Shown piece after piece: positions 35,717 through 44,879 of a DNA stretch of 64,000 nucleotides (its first letter is position 1; every line of letters begins with the position of its first letter). The DNA is from Candidatus Nitrosopumilus sp. (GTDB lineage: Archaea > Thermoproteota > Nitrososphaeria > Nitrososphaerales > Nitrosopumilaceae), in NCBI GenBank assembly GCA_029263475.1, contig JAJCXK010000039.1, positions 1-64,000 on the forward strand. Reading direction: 5' to 3'. The notes below the pieces were generated by a model. That model was given only the letters and a program-made list of their open reading frames with translations. It had not been told where the DNA came from and searched no databases. The position numbers and the translations under genes were made by a program.

Positions 35717-36310
35717 TTACCTGTTGTCTTCAACTTCAAATTGAATTGGAGGGTAGAAATTTTCCTCAATAGGTCTAAATACAATTTCCCATGTTCCAAA
35801 GAATTTGCAGTCCTGACATTCCTTCAAATCATTTGATGAAACAGGCGTGAAATAGTGATTAACTGCTTGTTTTGAGCCATCAAATTGCAGCGTGTGGTGA
35901 ATTTCCCCATCGGGACGAATGAACAAGATGTCTCCTTTTGAACCTTGAGAAATATCACTGCCGATAAAAAATGCTGTATCGTCAACACCGTAACTTCCAT
36001 TGAGGATGGCAAATGGTCCCGAATACAACTTACTTGACATGAAATGACTGTCACTCTCGTCATCCAATGTGTTGACCTGCTGTGAATTCAATGGTTGTGA
36101 GGGGGTAACGGTCTCATTACTTGTCCCTTGAATGAATATGGCAATTATCAATACTATTGCAACGACAATAAAAATCTCTAGTAATGCTATGGGAACTTTT
36201 TTGGACATTTCATTGCTCATTTCGATGTCACCATAAGTGCAGTGATTTTTTGTTGCATTAAGACTTTCACATTCATACGTAGCAATACAATGATCAACAA
36301 AACATTTCAT
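35717..36310 (-). CDS. Membrane-anchored surface protein (197 aa)
   Basis: ATG 36310, with ATG 36220 as an alternative. If the longer form is right it has an N-terminal Cys/His-rich stretch (CFVDHCIATYECES, HC). Then comes a transmembrane helix (about 43-62) and an external domain with FAILNGSYGVDD and a Cys pair (CQDC) in FFGTWEIVFRP. Probably surface exposed; function unknown. Confidence 0.6.
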   Translation of the reverse strand: MKCFVDHCIATYECESLNATKNHCTYGDIEMSNEMSKKVPIALLEIFIVVAIVLIIAIFIQGTSNETVTPSQPLNSQQVNTLDDESDSHFMSSKLYSGPFAILNGSYGVDDTAFFIGSDISQGSKGDILFIRPDGEIHHTLQFDGSKQAVNHYFTPVSSNDLKECQDCKFFGTWEIVFRPIEENFYPPIQFEVEDNR

Positions 36311-36372
36311 CCTGATCGAGATTCTTTCATACTAAAATAATTCAAATCTGAATTACCTTTTCATTCATCATC

Positions 36373-36567
36373 ATGGCCTGCAATGACCGACACGGCCAAT
36401 ACACGGTATCAAAGCCGTATGGCGGTTCCCGGTACGGCGACGGGCAAAAGTACTGTACAACCGCCCTGTTTATGAGATGGGGCGGCGTAAGGTGCTCATG
36501 CTGCAATTGCAATCTAAAGTACAGTCCAAGCAATAGCAGACGTAATCTAATGGTTCATCGGTTTTAG
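36373..36567 (+). CDS. Zinc-ribbon protein of the 'QKxC..W.G..C.CC' family (64 aa)
   Basis: ATG 36373. N-terminus ACNDRHGQYTVSKPYGGSRYG, then GQKYC, MRWGGVRCSCC and NCNLKY. This follows a small archaeal zinc-ribbon family of about 60 residues in which GQK.C is followed by W.G..CPCC..RLR. Here the second Cys of the first pair is Thr or Ala, so the site may be incomplete. GC content is clearly higher than its surroundings. A truncated relative lies at 63871-64000. Confidence 0.6.
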   Translation: MACNDRHGQYTVSKPYGGSRYGDGQKYCTTALFMRWGGVRCSCCNCNLKYSPSNSRRNLMVHRF

Positions 36568-36636
36568 GATTCAGATCCACCCCGTAGTTCACTTGTTCAA
36601 AAAACAGATTAATATCGTAATTTCTTCCAATGTCTC

Positions 36637-37032
36637 ATGAGTAACTTTCTAAAAGCAACATCTATGGATCATGTGAACATGAGTGTCCTGAATCTTGAGA
36701 AGACAGTAAATTTCTACAAAGATCTCTTTGGATTCAAGATTAGAAAAGATGACAATTCTCCCAACAAGTTAGTTGTTCCGTCAAAAATAATTGGTAACGA
36801 TTCAATCAAGCTCTGCTTATATGAGAATCCTCAAATGTCTCCAAATGGCGGAATAGCTCACTTTGGCTTTCACGTTACAAACTTTGATGACATAATAAAA
36901 AAATGCGGGGAATTGGATGTTGAAGTTCTATACGGTGGCCCTGTAGAATTTGAAAAGTCAGTTTCTGTATACGTCAAAGATCCTAGTGGATACGACATAG
37001 AATTGAGTAAAAATTCTGGCGGCGGGCTTTAG
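36637..37032 (+). CDS. Glyoxalase/VOC-family protein
   Basis: 131 residues from ATG 36637. Two beta-alpha-beta-beta-beta modules: DHVNMSVLNLEKTVNFYKDLFGF, then IAHFGFHVTNFDDIIKKC, ending in VYVKDPSGYDIELS. The metal ligands His (DHVN), His (IAHFGFHV) and Glu (DIELS) are present. VOC enzymes cover lyases, dioxygenases and resistance proteins; the reaction here is not known. It stands alone. Confidence 0.85.
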   Translation: MSNFLKATSMDHVNMSVLNLEKTVNFYKDLFGFKIRKDDNSPNKLVVPSKIIGNDSIKLCLYENPQMSPNGGIAHFGFHVTNFDDIIKKCGELDVEVLYGGPVEFEKSVSVYVKDPSGYDIELSKNSGGGL

Positions 37033-37101
37033 TTTGGAGTGTCTAGTTTAAGCGACTGAATTCATCGGCCAATGCTGTTGCTTGGAGCAAAATCCTGCAC
37101 G

Positions 37102-37154
37102 CATCAGATTAGTCATGGATTCGAATCCTGCATGGGTAGATTTTGAATCTGATG
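37102..37154. repeat. Nested inverted repeat with tRNA-like T-loop sequence
   Basis: The outer arms CATCAGATT (37102-37110) and AATCTGATG (37146-37154) are perfect. Inside is a 12-base palindrome GGATTCGAATCC (37117-37128). The string TTCGAATCC resembles a tRNA T-arm, but no T stem, acceptor stem or anticodon arm can be built around it. It may be a protein-binding site or the remnant of a tRNA-derived attachment site. Confidence 0.4.
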
Positions 37155-37238
37155 GGCCCTGATGTTGTCAAACACGAACATATGTGAATCCTGCGACATG
37201 TTTAAAGGATAAAACCTGAAGATCAAAGAAGACAGGGT

Positions 37239-37589
37239 TTGACAGCACATTACAAGATTCCATTGATTGCAATTGCGAGTATTTTCCTTATCGTATCATT
37301 GAATGCTGCATATGCCCAGCCTCTTGATGATGTAACTGCAACCATCATTGAATATGGATCTTCTGGTGTATCAGTCCAGTTGGCCTGGAATCATGATGAT
37401 GACGTATCTCATTATGAGGTGGGATGTGTGAGCTGCATGCCTAATTTCTCGGAGAACACCGTCAATGACGAAATGGTGCTGTCTTATGTCACTTCGTTGG
37501 AAAATGGGAAGGGTATTTTTTACGTTATCGCATATGATGGTGATGAAAAAGTACTCGTGGTAAAGCAGGTGTTGCTGAAACTACATTGA
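37239..37589 (+). CDS. Exported fibronectin-III-like protein (116 aa)
   Basis: The only good start is TTG 37239. A signal peptide (IPLIAIASIFLIVSLNAAYAQ) is followed by one beta-sandwich domain (VSVQLAWNHDDDVSHYEVGCVSCM, KGIFYVIAYDGDEKVLV) like fibronectin type III. The CVSC pair could form a disulphide. Probably secreted or surface bound. Confidence 0.7.
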   Translation: MTAHYKIPLIAIASIFLIVSLNAAYAQPLDDVTATIIEYGSSGVSVQLAWNHDDDVSHYEVGCVSCMPNFSENTVNDEMVLSYVTSLENGKGIFYVIAYDGDEKVLVVKQVLLKLH

Positions 37590-37726
37590 GCATTCCAATT
37601 TTTAAAGTCACGTATGTTTTCTTAAGATGCGTGTTGGAGTGATCAACAAACCTTCTCGCATTGATCTAGACAAATTCAACCCGTGACACTTCGAATCATT
37701 ATGCTGCCCAACGTTGGTCCTTGACT

Positions 37727-37812
37727 GACTGCAAGGATTATTTGTTCACTGTTTCTAATGGTTTGAGATTCTGCGGAAGAAGATGTGCATGCATTGTTTG
37801 ATTGAAAAGTAG
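37727..37812 (+). pseudogene. Decayed copy of the microprotein at 33513
   Basis: WFEILRKKMCMHCLIEK is readable from 37759 to the TAG at 37810-37812. The codon before it is TAA, and the upstream part (a Cys-Lys-Asp like stretch) is in another frame. DNA identity to 33553-33600 is high by eye. The copy appears inactivated by a frameshift or stop. Confidence 0.5.
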
Positions 37813-37906
37813 CAAGTAACGCCTGTTCTGGTTGAATTCATAATTTTATCGTAAAAATACCGCCACGGTTTACATATGCATGGTAGATATTTTGTATAAT
37901 TATTTA

Positions 37907-38197
37907 CTAGAATCCCTCTGGGGGTCTTTGAACAAATACGTTGCAAACTAGGGCATCTGTTTTTGCATCTCTATATTGAACATTACATGAGACGAATTTT
38001 CCTTTTAGTGCTCGTTCAAGATCTTCTTTTGTTTTCTCTTCGTATTGCGGTTCATTTGGATCGTCTATCTTCCCCATGATTATTTTCTCAACTTTTCCGT
38101 AGCTTTCCTGATTGTCTTTTCGCGTATGGCTTACCAGCAGTTCAAAAGCGTTGTTTGTAATAATTGAAATTACTGCTCCGCCAATTCCATCTCCCAT
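37907..38197 (-). CDS. Small hypothetical protein (96 aa), downstream of mqnD
   Basis: ATG 38197, 27 bases after the mqnD stop on the same strand, so co-transcription is likely. Alpha/beta sequence (GGAVISIITNNAFELLVSH, KFVSCNVQYRDAKTDALVCNVFV) with a conserved-looking ending. No family recognised; a link to menaquinone synthesis is inference from position only. Confidence 0.65.
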   Translation of the reverse strand: MGDGIGGAVISIITNNAFELLVSHTRKDNQESYGKVEKIIMGKIDDPNEPQYEEKTKEDLERALKGKFVSCNVQYRDAKTDALVCNVFVQRPPEGF

Positions 38198-38224
38198 GAA
38201 TGCTATTTTTTTCCCGTTCTATAA

Positions 38225-39052
38225 TTACTTGGTGGCTATGCTGATTTCAAAGTCTGGTACCAAGCCTTTTTCTTTTGCCATTTTGAACAATCTCCTGATT
38301 GATTCTTCTCCTGGGTCACCCATGTTGACCGTTACATGATTGACGTACATTTTTACAAATTTCTCAATCAGACTTCTTTCTTTTCCTCTGGAATATTGCA
38401 TTGCGTATTCCAATGCGTCCTCAAAATGCTCTATTCCAAACTCTATTGATGCCTGAAGATATTTGTCAAACTTCACAATTGTTTCCATGCCAAGATCTGT
38501 TTTCATCACGTTAATTCCAAGTGGTACTGGCAGGCCGTTTGTTATCTTATTCCACCATTCTCCCACATCTAGAATTTTGACGTTTCCTTCTTGCTCGTAG
38601 GATAACTGTGTCTCATGAATTACAAGTCCTACGTCTACTTTGCCTGTTCTGACAGCTTCGGGAATGTCGCTAAAATTCATTTCTACATAGTCAAATTTCC
38701 CAATCATTAACTGAAGAAGTAAAAATGCTGATGTCATCTTTCCTGGAATGGCAATCTTGCATTTTTTTATCTCCTCTATTGTCATCTGCTTTTTTGCTGT
38801 GACTATTGGACCATAGTTGATTCCAAAACTCCCGCCACTTCTCAAAATAGTATATCCTGGAATGAATGCGCATGCGTGGACTGATACAGCAGTAACGTCA
38901 AGTACTGGATCAGTAGCCTTGCGATTTAATTTTTCAATGTCTTCAATAACGTGATTGACCTTAAAATCTGGGGATGGGACCTTGTCTGTAAACATTCCAT
39001 AAAACATGAATGCGTCATCTGAATCGGGAGTATGACCTACAGAAATTTCCAC
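38225..39052 (-). CDS. mqnD: 1,4-dihydroxy-6-naphthoate synthase MqnD (MqnA/MqnD family)
   Basis: 275 residues from GTG 39052; TTG 39085 is further upstream in frame. A TATA-like TATTTATTA about 25 bases before GTG supports it. The N-terminus VGHTPDSDDAFMF and the fold of a periplasmic-binding-like protein (YGPIVTAKK, IAIPGKMTSAFLLLQ, DVGLVIHETQLSY) match the MqnA/MqnD family. The SPD.DDAF.FY start favours MqnD, which cleaves cyclic dehypoxanthine futalosine. It works in the same pathway as MqnE at 27798. Confidence 0.85.
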   Translation of the reverse strand: MEISVGHTPDSDDAFMFYGMFTDKVPSPDFKVNHVIEDIEKLNRKATDPVLDVTAVSVHACAFIPGYTILRSGGSFGINYGPIVTAKKQMTIEEIKKCKIAIPGKMTSAFLLLQLMIGKFDYVEMNFSDIPEAVRTGKVDVGLVIHETQLSYEQEGNVKILDVGEWWNKITNGLPVPLGINVMKTDLGMETIVKFDKYLQASIEFGIEHFEDALEYAMQYSRGKERSLIEKFVKMYVNHVTVNMGDPGEESIRRLFKMAKEKGLVPDFEISIATK

Positions 39053-39072
39053 ATTTGTTTTCTGAATTATCG

Positions 39073-39081
39073 TAATAAATA
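39073..39081 (-). promoter_or_regulatory. TATA box for mqnD
   Basis: On the minus strand TATTTATTA lies 21-29 bases before GTG 39052. Confidence 0.5.
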
Positions 39082-39135
39082 CCAAAACCCACCATTGATC
39101 GTTTTTCTAATATATGTCCAAAATCAATTGGCATC

Positions 39136-40038
39136 ATGAAATCCATGGTGGCATATGAGAAAGATATTGAGATGCAATTGCATTTTTTAAAATCCTTCAA
39201 AAAACAAAAAACACTGTCAGCGAGCCAACAAAAAAATATCATATTTTCGGGAAGTGGGGATTCTCTGGTATCTTCATTACTTGCTGAGTCCTTTTCTGAT
39301 GGGATCGTTAGGGCAATGGATCCGTTAGATCTGTACCGAAATAAGAGATTGGTAAAATCAAAGCATGTATACTTTGTCTCGATTTCTGGAAACACCATTA
39401 CCAACATCATGGTTGCAAAGATTGCAAAAAAAGCTACTGCAATCACGTCTCAAATCCAAAGCAAACTGGCCATTGTATCGGATGATGTAATACCTCTGGG
39501 TTCTCATGATTGTGGTGTCTTTACTGCTGGCAGTATCTCCTTTCTTGAAAGCGCACTTACGTGTATTTCATTGGTGAAAAATATTCGCATTCCAAAAGAA
39601 ACATTGTTTGAAAAAGCCGCTTTGACTGCGAAAAAAACCAATGTTTCCAAGAGGATCTTTGTTTTGGGCAATTTGCATACGTATCCTCTGACAATGTACT
39701 GTGCTGCAAAGTTCTATGAACTTCTAGGATATGATGTGCATTATTCAAAAATGGAACAATTCTCTCACATGGAATTATTCTCTACCAAAAAGGGTGACAC
39801 CGTTATAATTTTTGATGATAAAAATCCGCATTCTATGCAGCTTGGAAAAAATCTTAAAAAAATTGGTATCAATTTGATTCATCCTGATATCCCTTCAGAG
39901 AAACTGTCTCAGGTAATTTACTGTATTTTCCTATCTCAGATGATTCCTCTTAACGAGGCAAAAAAGAAAAAAAGAAAAGATTGCCATTTTGTTGTTGCAA
40001 AAAAGATTCGTGATGTTTCCAACCAAATGATTTACTGA
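39136..40038 (+). CDS. SIS-domain (sugar isomerase-like) protein
   Basis: 300 residues from ATG 39136. Two SIS-type lobes: NIIFSGSGDSLVSSLLAE .. YFVSISGNTITNIMVAKIAKKATAIT, and RIFVLGNLHTYPLTMYCAAKFYELLG .. MEQFSHMELFST. The SGN(T) loop that binds phosphosugar is present. SIS proteins are ketose-aldose isomerases or sugar-phosphate regulators. Archaeal relatives include phosphoglucose/phosphomannose isomerases, but this is not certain. It is just upstream of EF-2. Confidence 0.8.
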   Translation: MKSMVAYEKDIEMQLHFLKSFKKQKTLSASQQKNIIFSGSGDSLVSSLLAESFSDGIVRAMDPLDLYRNKRLVKSKHVYFVSISGNTITNIMVAKIAKKATAITSQIQSKLAIVSDDVIPLGSHDCGVFTAGSISFLESALTCISLVKNIRIPKETLFEKAALTAKKTNVSKRIFVLGNLHTYPLTMYCAAKFYELLGYDVHYSKMEQFSHMELFSTKKGDTVIIFDDKNPHSMQLGKNLKKIGINLIHPDIPSEKLSQVIYCIFLSQMIPLNEAKKKKRKDCHFVVAKKIRDVSNQMIY

Positions 40039-40056
40039 TCTTTTACAAGGCTAAGG

Positions 40057-40064
40057 TTTAATAC
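40057..40064 (+). promoter_or_regulatory. TATA box for EF-2
   Basis: TTTAATAC, 23-30 bases before ATG 40087, consistent with a near-leaderless mRNA. Confidence 0.55.
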
Positions 40065-40086
40065 CTGAAAACAAAGTTTTGCGAAT

Positions 40087-42279
40087 ATGGCAAAATTCAA
40101 GTCCACATCAGAGGTTATGAAGATCATTAAAAATAAAGGAAATATTCGTAACTTTGGAGTAATTGCACACGTTGATCATGGTAAGACCACTATGAGTGAC
40201 AGCCTTTTGGCGTACTCTGGAATTATTGCCCCCTCGGCTGCAGGAAAGGCACTTGCCATGGACTTTGATAAAGAAGAGCAAGAAAGAGGAATTACAATTT
40301 ATCAAGCAAATGTGACTTTACTGTTTTCTCAAAATGATCAAGAATACGTTATCAACATGATTGATACTCCTGGTCACGTTGATTTCAGTGGAAGGGTCAT
40401 TCGAAGTCTAAGGGCAATTGATGGTGCCGTGGTAGTATGTGACGCTGTAGAAGGTATCATGACTCAAACTGAGACTGTAACTAGAATGGCACTTGAAGAA
40501 CGAGTAAAACCTGTTTTATTTATCAATAAAGTGGACAGACTGATTAAAGAATTAAGATTAACTCCAGAAAAAATGCAGGCACAATTGGCAGAAGTGGTTT
40601 CAAATTTCAATCAATTGATTGACACCTATGCAGAACAACAATACAAAGAAGAATGGAAAGTATCCATTCAAGATGCAAGTGTGACATTTGGCTCTGCGAA
40701 AGACAGGTGGGCAATTAACACTGATTTAATGAAAGAAAGGGGGATCACGTTCAAAGATGTAATTGATGCATATACTGATGAAAAAGTTGCAGATCTTGTT
40801 GAGAAGGCGCCATTGGCTGATGCCGTGCTTGGAATGGTAGTAAAACATCATCCTGCACCAAATGAGGCGATTAAATACCGAATTCCACAGATTTGGAAAG
40901 GTGATTTGGAATCCGATGTGGGAAAAGCCTTACTTGCGGGTAAAGATGACGGTCCGACAATCATGATGGTCGTAAACATGGTGCTGGATCCCGCAGCAGG
41001 TCCTGTTGCAATTGGAAGATTATTTTCTGGAACTATCAAAGATGGACAAACACTCCATATCATTGACGAGAAAAGAGAAGGAAGGGTACAATCTGTCAAT
41101 TTCTTTATGGGTAATCAGAGAGAGCAAGTAGGTGAGCTTGGAGCCGGAAATATTCCTGCGTTGTTGGGATTAACTGAGTGTAGAGCTGGCAACACATTAT
41201 CCTCCATCAGGGGAATTCCTATGTTTGAAGGTGTCAAGTATGTCTCAGAACCTGTTGTTCAAATTGCAATTGAGCCAAAACATCCTAAAGATTTACCCAA
41301 ACTAGTGGATATCTTGAGACAACTTACAATTGAGGATCCTAATCTGGTTGTAAAAATTGATGAAGAAAGTGGTGAGACAATTGTCGCTGGAATGGGTGTG
41401 CTACACTTGGACGTTGCAGTTCATAGAATTCAAGATGCAAAGTGTGACATCATAACATCAGAACCTTTGATTAACTATAGGGAAACTGTAAAGGGTGGAT
41501 GTGAGCCAATCATGGCAAAATCTCCAAATAGACACAATAAGATTTTCATGAAAGTTGAACCTCTGGAGCCTGAAATTGCACATATGCTAAGAACTGGTGA
41601 AATTAGTGACTTGAAAGATAAGAAGGTAGTTTCAGATCTGCTAAAAGGTGTTGGATGGGATACTGATACAATTAAGCGAGTTATGAAGTTTGATTCACGT
41701 GGAAATGTTTTGATTAATGGAACAAAGGGTGTCCAGTTTGTTCAAGAATCAACCGACTCTATTAATTCTGGTTTTGAAGAAGTAATGAAAGAAGGTCCTC
41801 TTTGTAAGGAGCAGATGAGGAATTGTAAGTTTATCTTTACTCACTTTGTACCTCACGAAGACACTGCACACCGAGGATTGTCTCAGTTAGGGCCTGCTTC
41901 ACGTCGTGCATGTATGGGCGCATTACTAACTGCTGGCACTGCCGTTTTGGAGCCAACTTTGGCAATCGAAGTCCGAGTTCCAACTGATTTAGTTGGAAAT
42001 GTTGCAACTATTCTTTCTGGTAAACGTGGTAAGGTCCTTGACATGTCTCAAAAAGGTGCATCAAGTATTGTCGTTGGTGAGATTCCAGCTTCTGAAACAT
42101 TCACTTTGTCTGAAGCTATGAGGGGTCAAACCGCAGGACGTGCAACATGGAACACTTCCTTTAAAGAATGGACAGAAGTTCCAAAGTCTCTATTGGCTGC
42201 AGGTGTTGCTGATATTAGAAAAAGAAAAGGATTGGCACCAGAACCTCCAGGTGTTAATGAGTTTATTGACAAAGTTTAG
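40087..42279 (+). CDS. fusA: Translation elongation factor 2 (aEF-2)
   Basis: 730 residues from ATG 40087, the usual archaeal length. G domain: AHVDHGKT (27-34), RGIT, DTPGH and NKVD. Domains II-V follow. The domain IV tip HEDTAHRG..Q places a His at the diphthamide site, which archaea and eukaryotes modify. It moves tRNA and mRNA through the ribosome with GTP hydrolysis. It has its own TATA box. Confidence 0.97.
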   Translation: MAKFKSTSEVMKIIKNKGNIRNFGVIAHVDHGKTTMSDSLLAYSGIIAPSAAGKALAMDFDKEEQERGITIYQANVTLLFSQNDQEYVINMIDTPGHVDFSGRVIRSLRAIDGAVVVCDAVEGIMTQTETVTRMALEERVKPVLFINKVDRLIKELRLTPEKMQAQLAEVVSNFNQLIDTYAEQQYKEEWKVSIQDASVTFGSAKDRWAINTDLMKERGITFKDVIDAYTDEKVADLVEKAPLADAVLGMVVKHHPAPNEAIKYRIPQIWKGDLESDVGKALLAGKDDGPTIMMVVNMVLDPAAGPVAIGRLFSGTIKDGQTLHIIDEKREGRVQSVNFFMGNQREQVGELGAGNIPALLGLTECRAGNTLSSIRGIPMFEGVKYVSEPVVQIAIEPKHPKDLPKLVDILRQLTIEDPNLVVKIDEESGETIVAGMGVLHLDVAVHRIQDAKCDIITSEPLINYRETVKGGCEPIMAKSPNRHNKIFMKVEPLEPEIAHMLRTGEISDLKDKKVVSDLLKGVGWDTDTIKRVMKFDSRGNVLINGTKGVQFVQESTDSINSGFEEVMKEGPLCKEQMRNCKFIFTHFVPHEDTAHRGLSQLGPASRRACMGALLTAGTAVLEPTLAIEVRVPTDLVGNVATILSGKRGKVLDMSQKGASSIVVGEIPASETFTLSEAMRGQTAGRATWNTSFKEWTEVPKSLLAAGVADIRKRKGLAPEPPGVNEFIDKV

Positions 42280-42377
42280 TCTGTTCACATGATTAGGTAG
42301 TTTTCGCTGATTCTATTTCAGACAACTTCATTCATAATAAAAAAATCGACAAACAAAGATATGCCATGGTCTGTAAT

Positions 42378-42635
42378 CTAATCTTCTTTTTTATGTTCAA
42401 GAATGTCCTGAAGTTTTTTTATGATCATGTTGTGAATGATTATTTCCAATTCAATTGAAGAGTTATTTACTATTGTTTGACTTTGTTTAATCTCTTGATG
42501 TAGTCTTTCTTTGATCTCTTGGTCTTGAAATATCTGTCTTTTTAACGAAAATGCTTCTCTTTGGTTTTTTACATAGATCTGTAGCCAATAGTAGCCTGTT
42601 TGACTGTCATCAATATCAATTTCCGTTATTTTCAA
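42378..42635 (-). CDS. Small coiled-coil protein (85 aa)
   Basis: Only a TTG start (42635) is available. After a short strand region (KITEIDIDDSQTGYYWLQIYVK) the chain is helical and charged (REAFSLKRQIFQDQEIKERLHQEIKQ). Function unknown. Confidence 0.55.
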   Translation of the reverse strand: MKITEIDIDDSQTGYYWLQIYVKNQREAFSLKRQIFQDQEIKERLHQEIKQSQTIVNNSSIELEIIIHNMIIKKLQDILEHKKED

Positions 42636-43666
42636 TTAACTTACTTTGATAATAATGAACTTAAGTCTATGGAAAAATCTTAAAATTTGATTATCTATTT
42701 TTTTATAAATCCTATATTTTCTTTGAATTTACCATCTTTGTAACTGTCAAAAAACTAGATAAAATTTATAAAACAAAATGAGTCCCTAAATTTTCTTTGT
42801 TTTCAGTATGTCCCATCTGTGTAAATTTACAAACTTATTTGAACATTTTTAGATTTTAAGAATGTGTGATCTTTTTCATGTTGATCTATTATAAACAAAA
42901 ATCACAATTTCACGAAAAATATAATCCTCATATTGGTTATAACATGACATTCACTCTATCCAACAAATGTAGTATTAAATCTAAAATGCTTAATTAACAA
43001 TTTTGATAAAAGACGAAACACGTTATTCAAATTAATGATTTAATAAAAATAATGGTACTCATTCTTTTTTGCTTGATCACAATCTTATTTTGTAGAGATT
43101 GTTTTGTTTGAAAATATTGTTACACCCCAATTTTGATTTTTTTTCATATTATCTACTGCATGTGCATTTTTTCATGATTAATTTTGGAACGTAGATTTCT
43201 TTTTTTAATGAATTTAATTTTTTTGATGTAATATTCAAATAAACCCTGTAACTTTCTTTTCCTGTTCGAAAACAATGGTGGTCTTTTGAGCATCTAATAA
43301 ACATTAATTCATCTTATCTTTGAATGATTTCCTGTTAGATTTACCTGCATGTCAATGGATCTTTCTAGATAATAAAATAAATTAAGAATTGATATGATGT
43401 TTGTGCATCTGAATTCTTGAATCATAAATTTTACAATGTTGGTGATGGTGGGATTATTTTAAATGATGATGGAATATGTAATTTCTATCATTCTATATTC
43501 TAGCGTTTGTGTTGACCTGGGTCTTTTTTTATATTGACAAATAGTAAAAATTTTTCAAGATTTTGACTCAAATTTTTGAATTCATAATCTGTATTTTTCT
43601 TTAATTATTTATTCTAAGACTTCTAATTTAGACCTTTGAAAACCAATCATTACCAATTATTACCAA
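42636..43666. other. Long AT-rich gap
   Basis: About 1 kb without any ORF worth listing on either strand, very AT-rich, with many A/T runs. There is no obvious repeat array. Such a long gap is unusual in this compact window; it may hold regulatory DNA for the phasin-like gene or an unseen small RNA. Confidence 0.5.
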
Positions 43667-43667
43667 T
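43642..43667 (+). promoter_or_regulatory. Three ACCAAT boxes at 10-bp period
   Basis: ACCAAT occurs at 43642-43647, 43652-43657 and 43662-43667, exactly one helical turn apart, and the last touches the TATA box at 43670. This is the form of a multi-copy operator for one regulator binding one face of the DNA. Confidence 0.6.
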
Positions 43668-43669
43668 AC

Positions 43670-43677
43670 TATATATA
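43670..43677 (+). promoter_or_regulatory. TATA box for the phasin-like gene
   Basis: TATATATA, 23-30 bases before ATG 43700. Confidence 0.7.
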
Positions 43678-43699
43678 CTGGGGGAAATATGTGGAAGAT

Positions 43700-44113
43700 A
43701 TGAGTACACAATCTCAATCAAGCGATGCATACACAATGTACAAGCAAAATGTTCAAAAATATTTTGAAAATATCACAAAACAAACTCCTCAGTATTTTCA
43801 ATCTGTCACACATTTGCAAGATGAATGTATGAAAACATGCGAAAAAACAATTAACGCTACAGTCTCATTGCAACAAGAATTTGCAAAAAAATCTGGAATT
43901 AAAACTGATATTCCAGATCTAGTCAAAACTGCAATTGTTGATAGCAATAAGCAAATTGTTCAAGCAAGTACGGTAAATAATCAATTGGTCAAAACCACCA
44001 TTGATGCAACTGTGCAAAACATCAAAACATTTAACGAAAACGTAAATGCATTCGCTGATTTAAACAAAAATATCATTCATTCTTGGATGACTCCCTTCAC
44101 ACAAAAAAACTAG
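43700..44113 (+). CDS. Phasin-like helical protein (137 aa)
   Basis: ATG 43700; GTG 43691 is in frame but the TATA spacing favours 43700. The protein is fully helical, rich in Gln, Asn, Thr and Ser, poor in charge clusters, and lacks a signal peptide (YKQNVQKYFENITKQTPQYF, TINATVSLQQEFAKKSG). This resembles phasins, which coat polyhydroxyalkanoate granules. No PHA synthase is in the window. The strong promoter suggests high expression. Confidence 0.6.
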   Translation: MSTQSQSSDAYTMYKQNVQKYFENITKQTPQYFQSVTHLQDECMKTCEKTINATVSLQQEFAKKSGIKTDIPDLVKTAIVDSNKQIVQASTVNNQLVKTTIDATVQNIKTFNENVNAFADLNKNIIHSWMTPFTQKN

Positions 44114-44879
44114 TGTGATTGTTTTTCTTTTTTTCATTCAATTTAATATTAAACAATAAATTTTAATCTTTTTAACACATTTTAGATTCTTTTTTTATTC
44201 TTACTGAAGGGTTTGTCAAGAAAGATCTAATGATGTGAAGTTTTAAATTTTTGTAAGACTAATCATGAAATTTGATAATCACTTACCAAATTCCATGATG
44301 TGTTGGGTATCTTGTATTGCATAGTTTGTATTTAACCTATTGTGAGCAAATTCAAATGTTCTGAACTATATCTGTATTATGTTCATTTTTAGATTATCGG
44401 GTTGATTGGATCCCGTGTAATTCCACCGTGATGTTTTCTCTTCATTTTTGCGCATTTTCAATGAATGATTCTAAATTCATTTCTAATCTGAGTGTGATCA
44501 TTGTGAAAAGAATGGTTTTAAAATTTTTGCATCTTTGGTTTTGATGTATTTTAAAGTGACAATTTTGTATGTATGTGATGTATGTTGAATTCCAATTTTT
44601 TTGTTTATTAAAGTACAAATTCGTAGACATGCTTAATTTTGATAACTTACTAGTTAATTCAAGAATGATGTTCGCCTCTATCTTCTGAGTAATTATCTCA
44701 AAAGAAAACTAGTCGGGATTTTGCATGGGGTTGGTCTTTTTTTACATGTTTTTTAAATACCTGTGATCTAATTTGCTTCTTTCCAATTCGCGATTTGTCC
44801 AATAAACAAGATTTTATCTAGTTATTTATTCGGGTATATCTGCAATCAATTCGTGGGGTTACTTTATACTAAATTTTAC
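44114..44879. other. AT-rich gap after the phasin-like gene
   Basis: About 770 bases. T runs at 44121-44140 probably terminate the phasin-like transcript. A minus-strand ORF at 44442-44630 lacks features. Nothing else supported. Confidence 0.4.

Noticed and set aside
37117-37140. tRNA gene from the TTCGAATCC string
   Set aside because: The bases around it do not form a T stem, and no acceptor or anticodon arm can be built within 90 bases.
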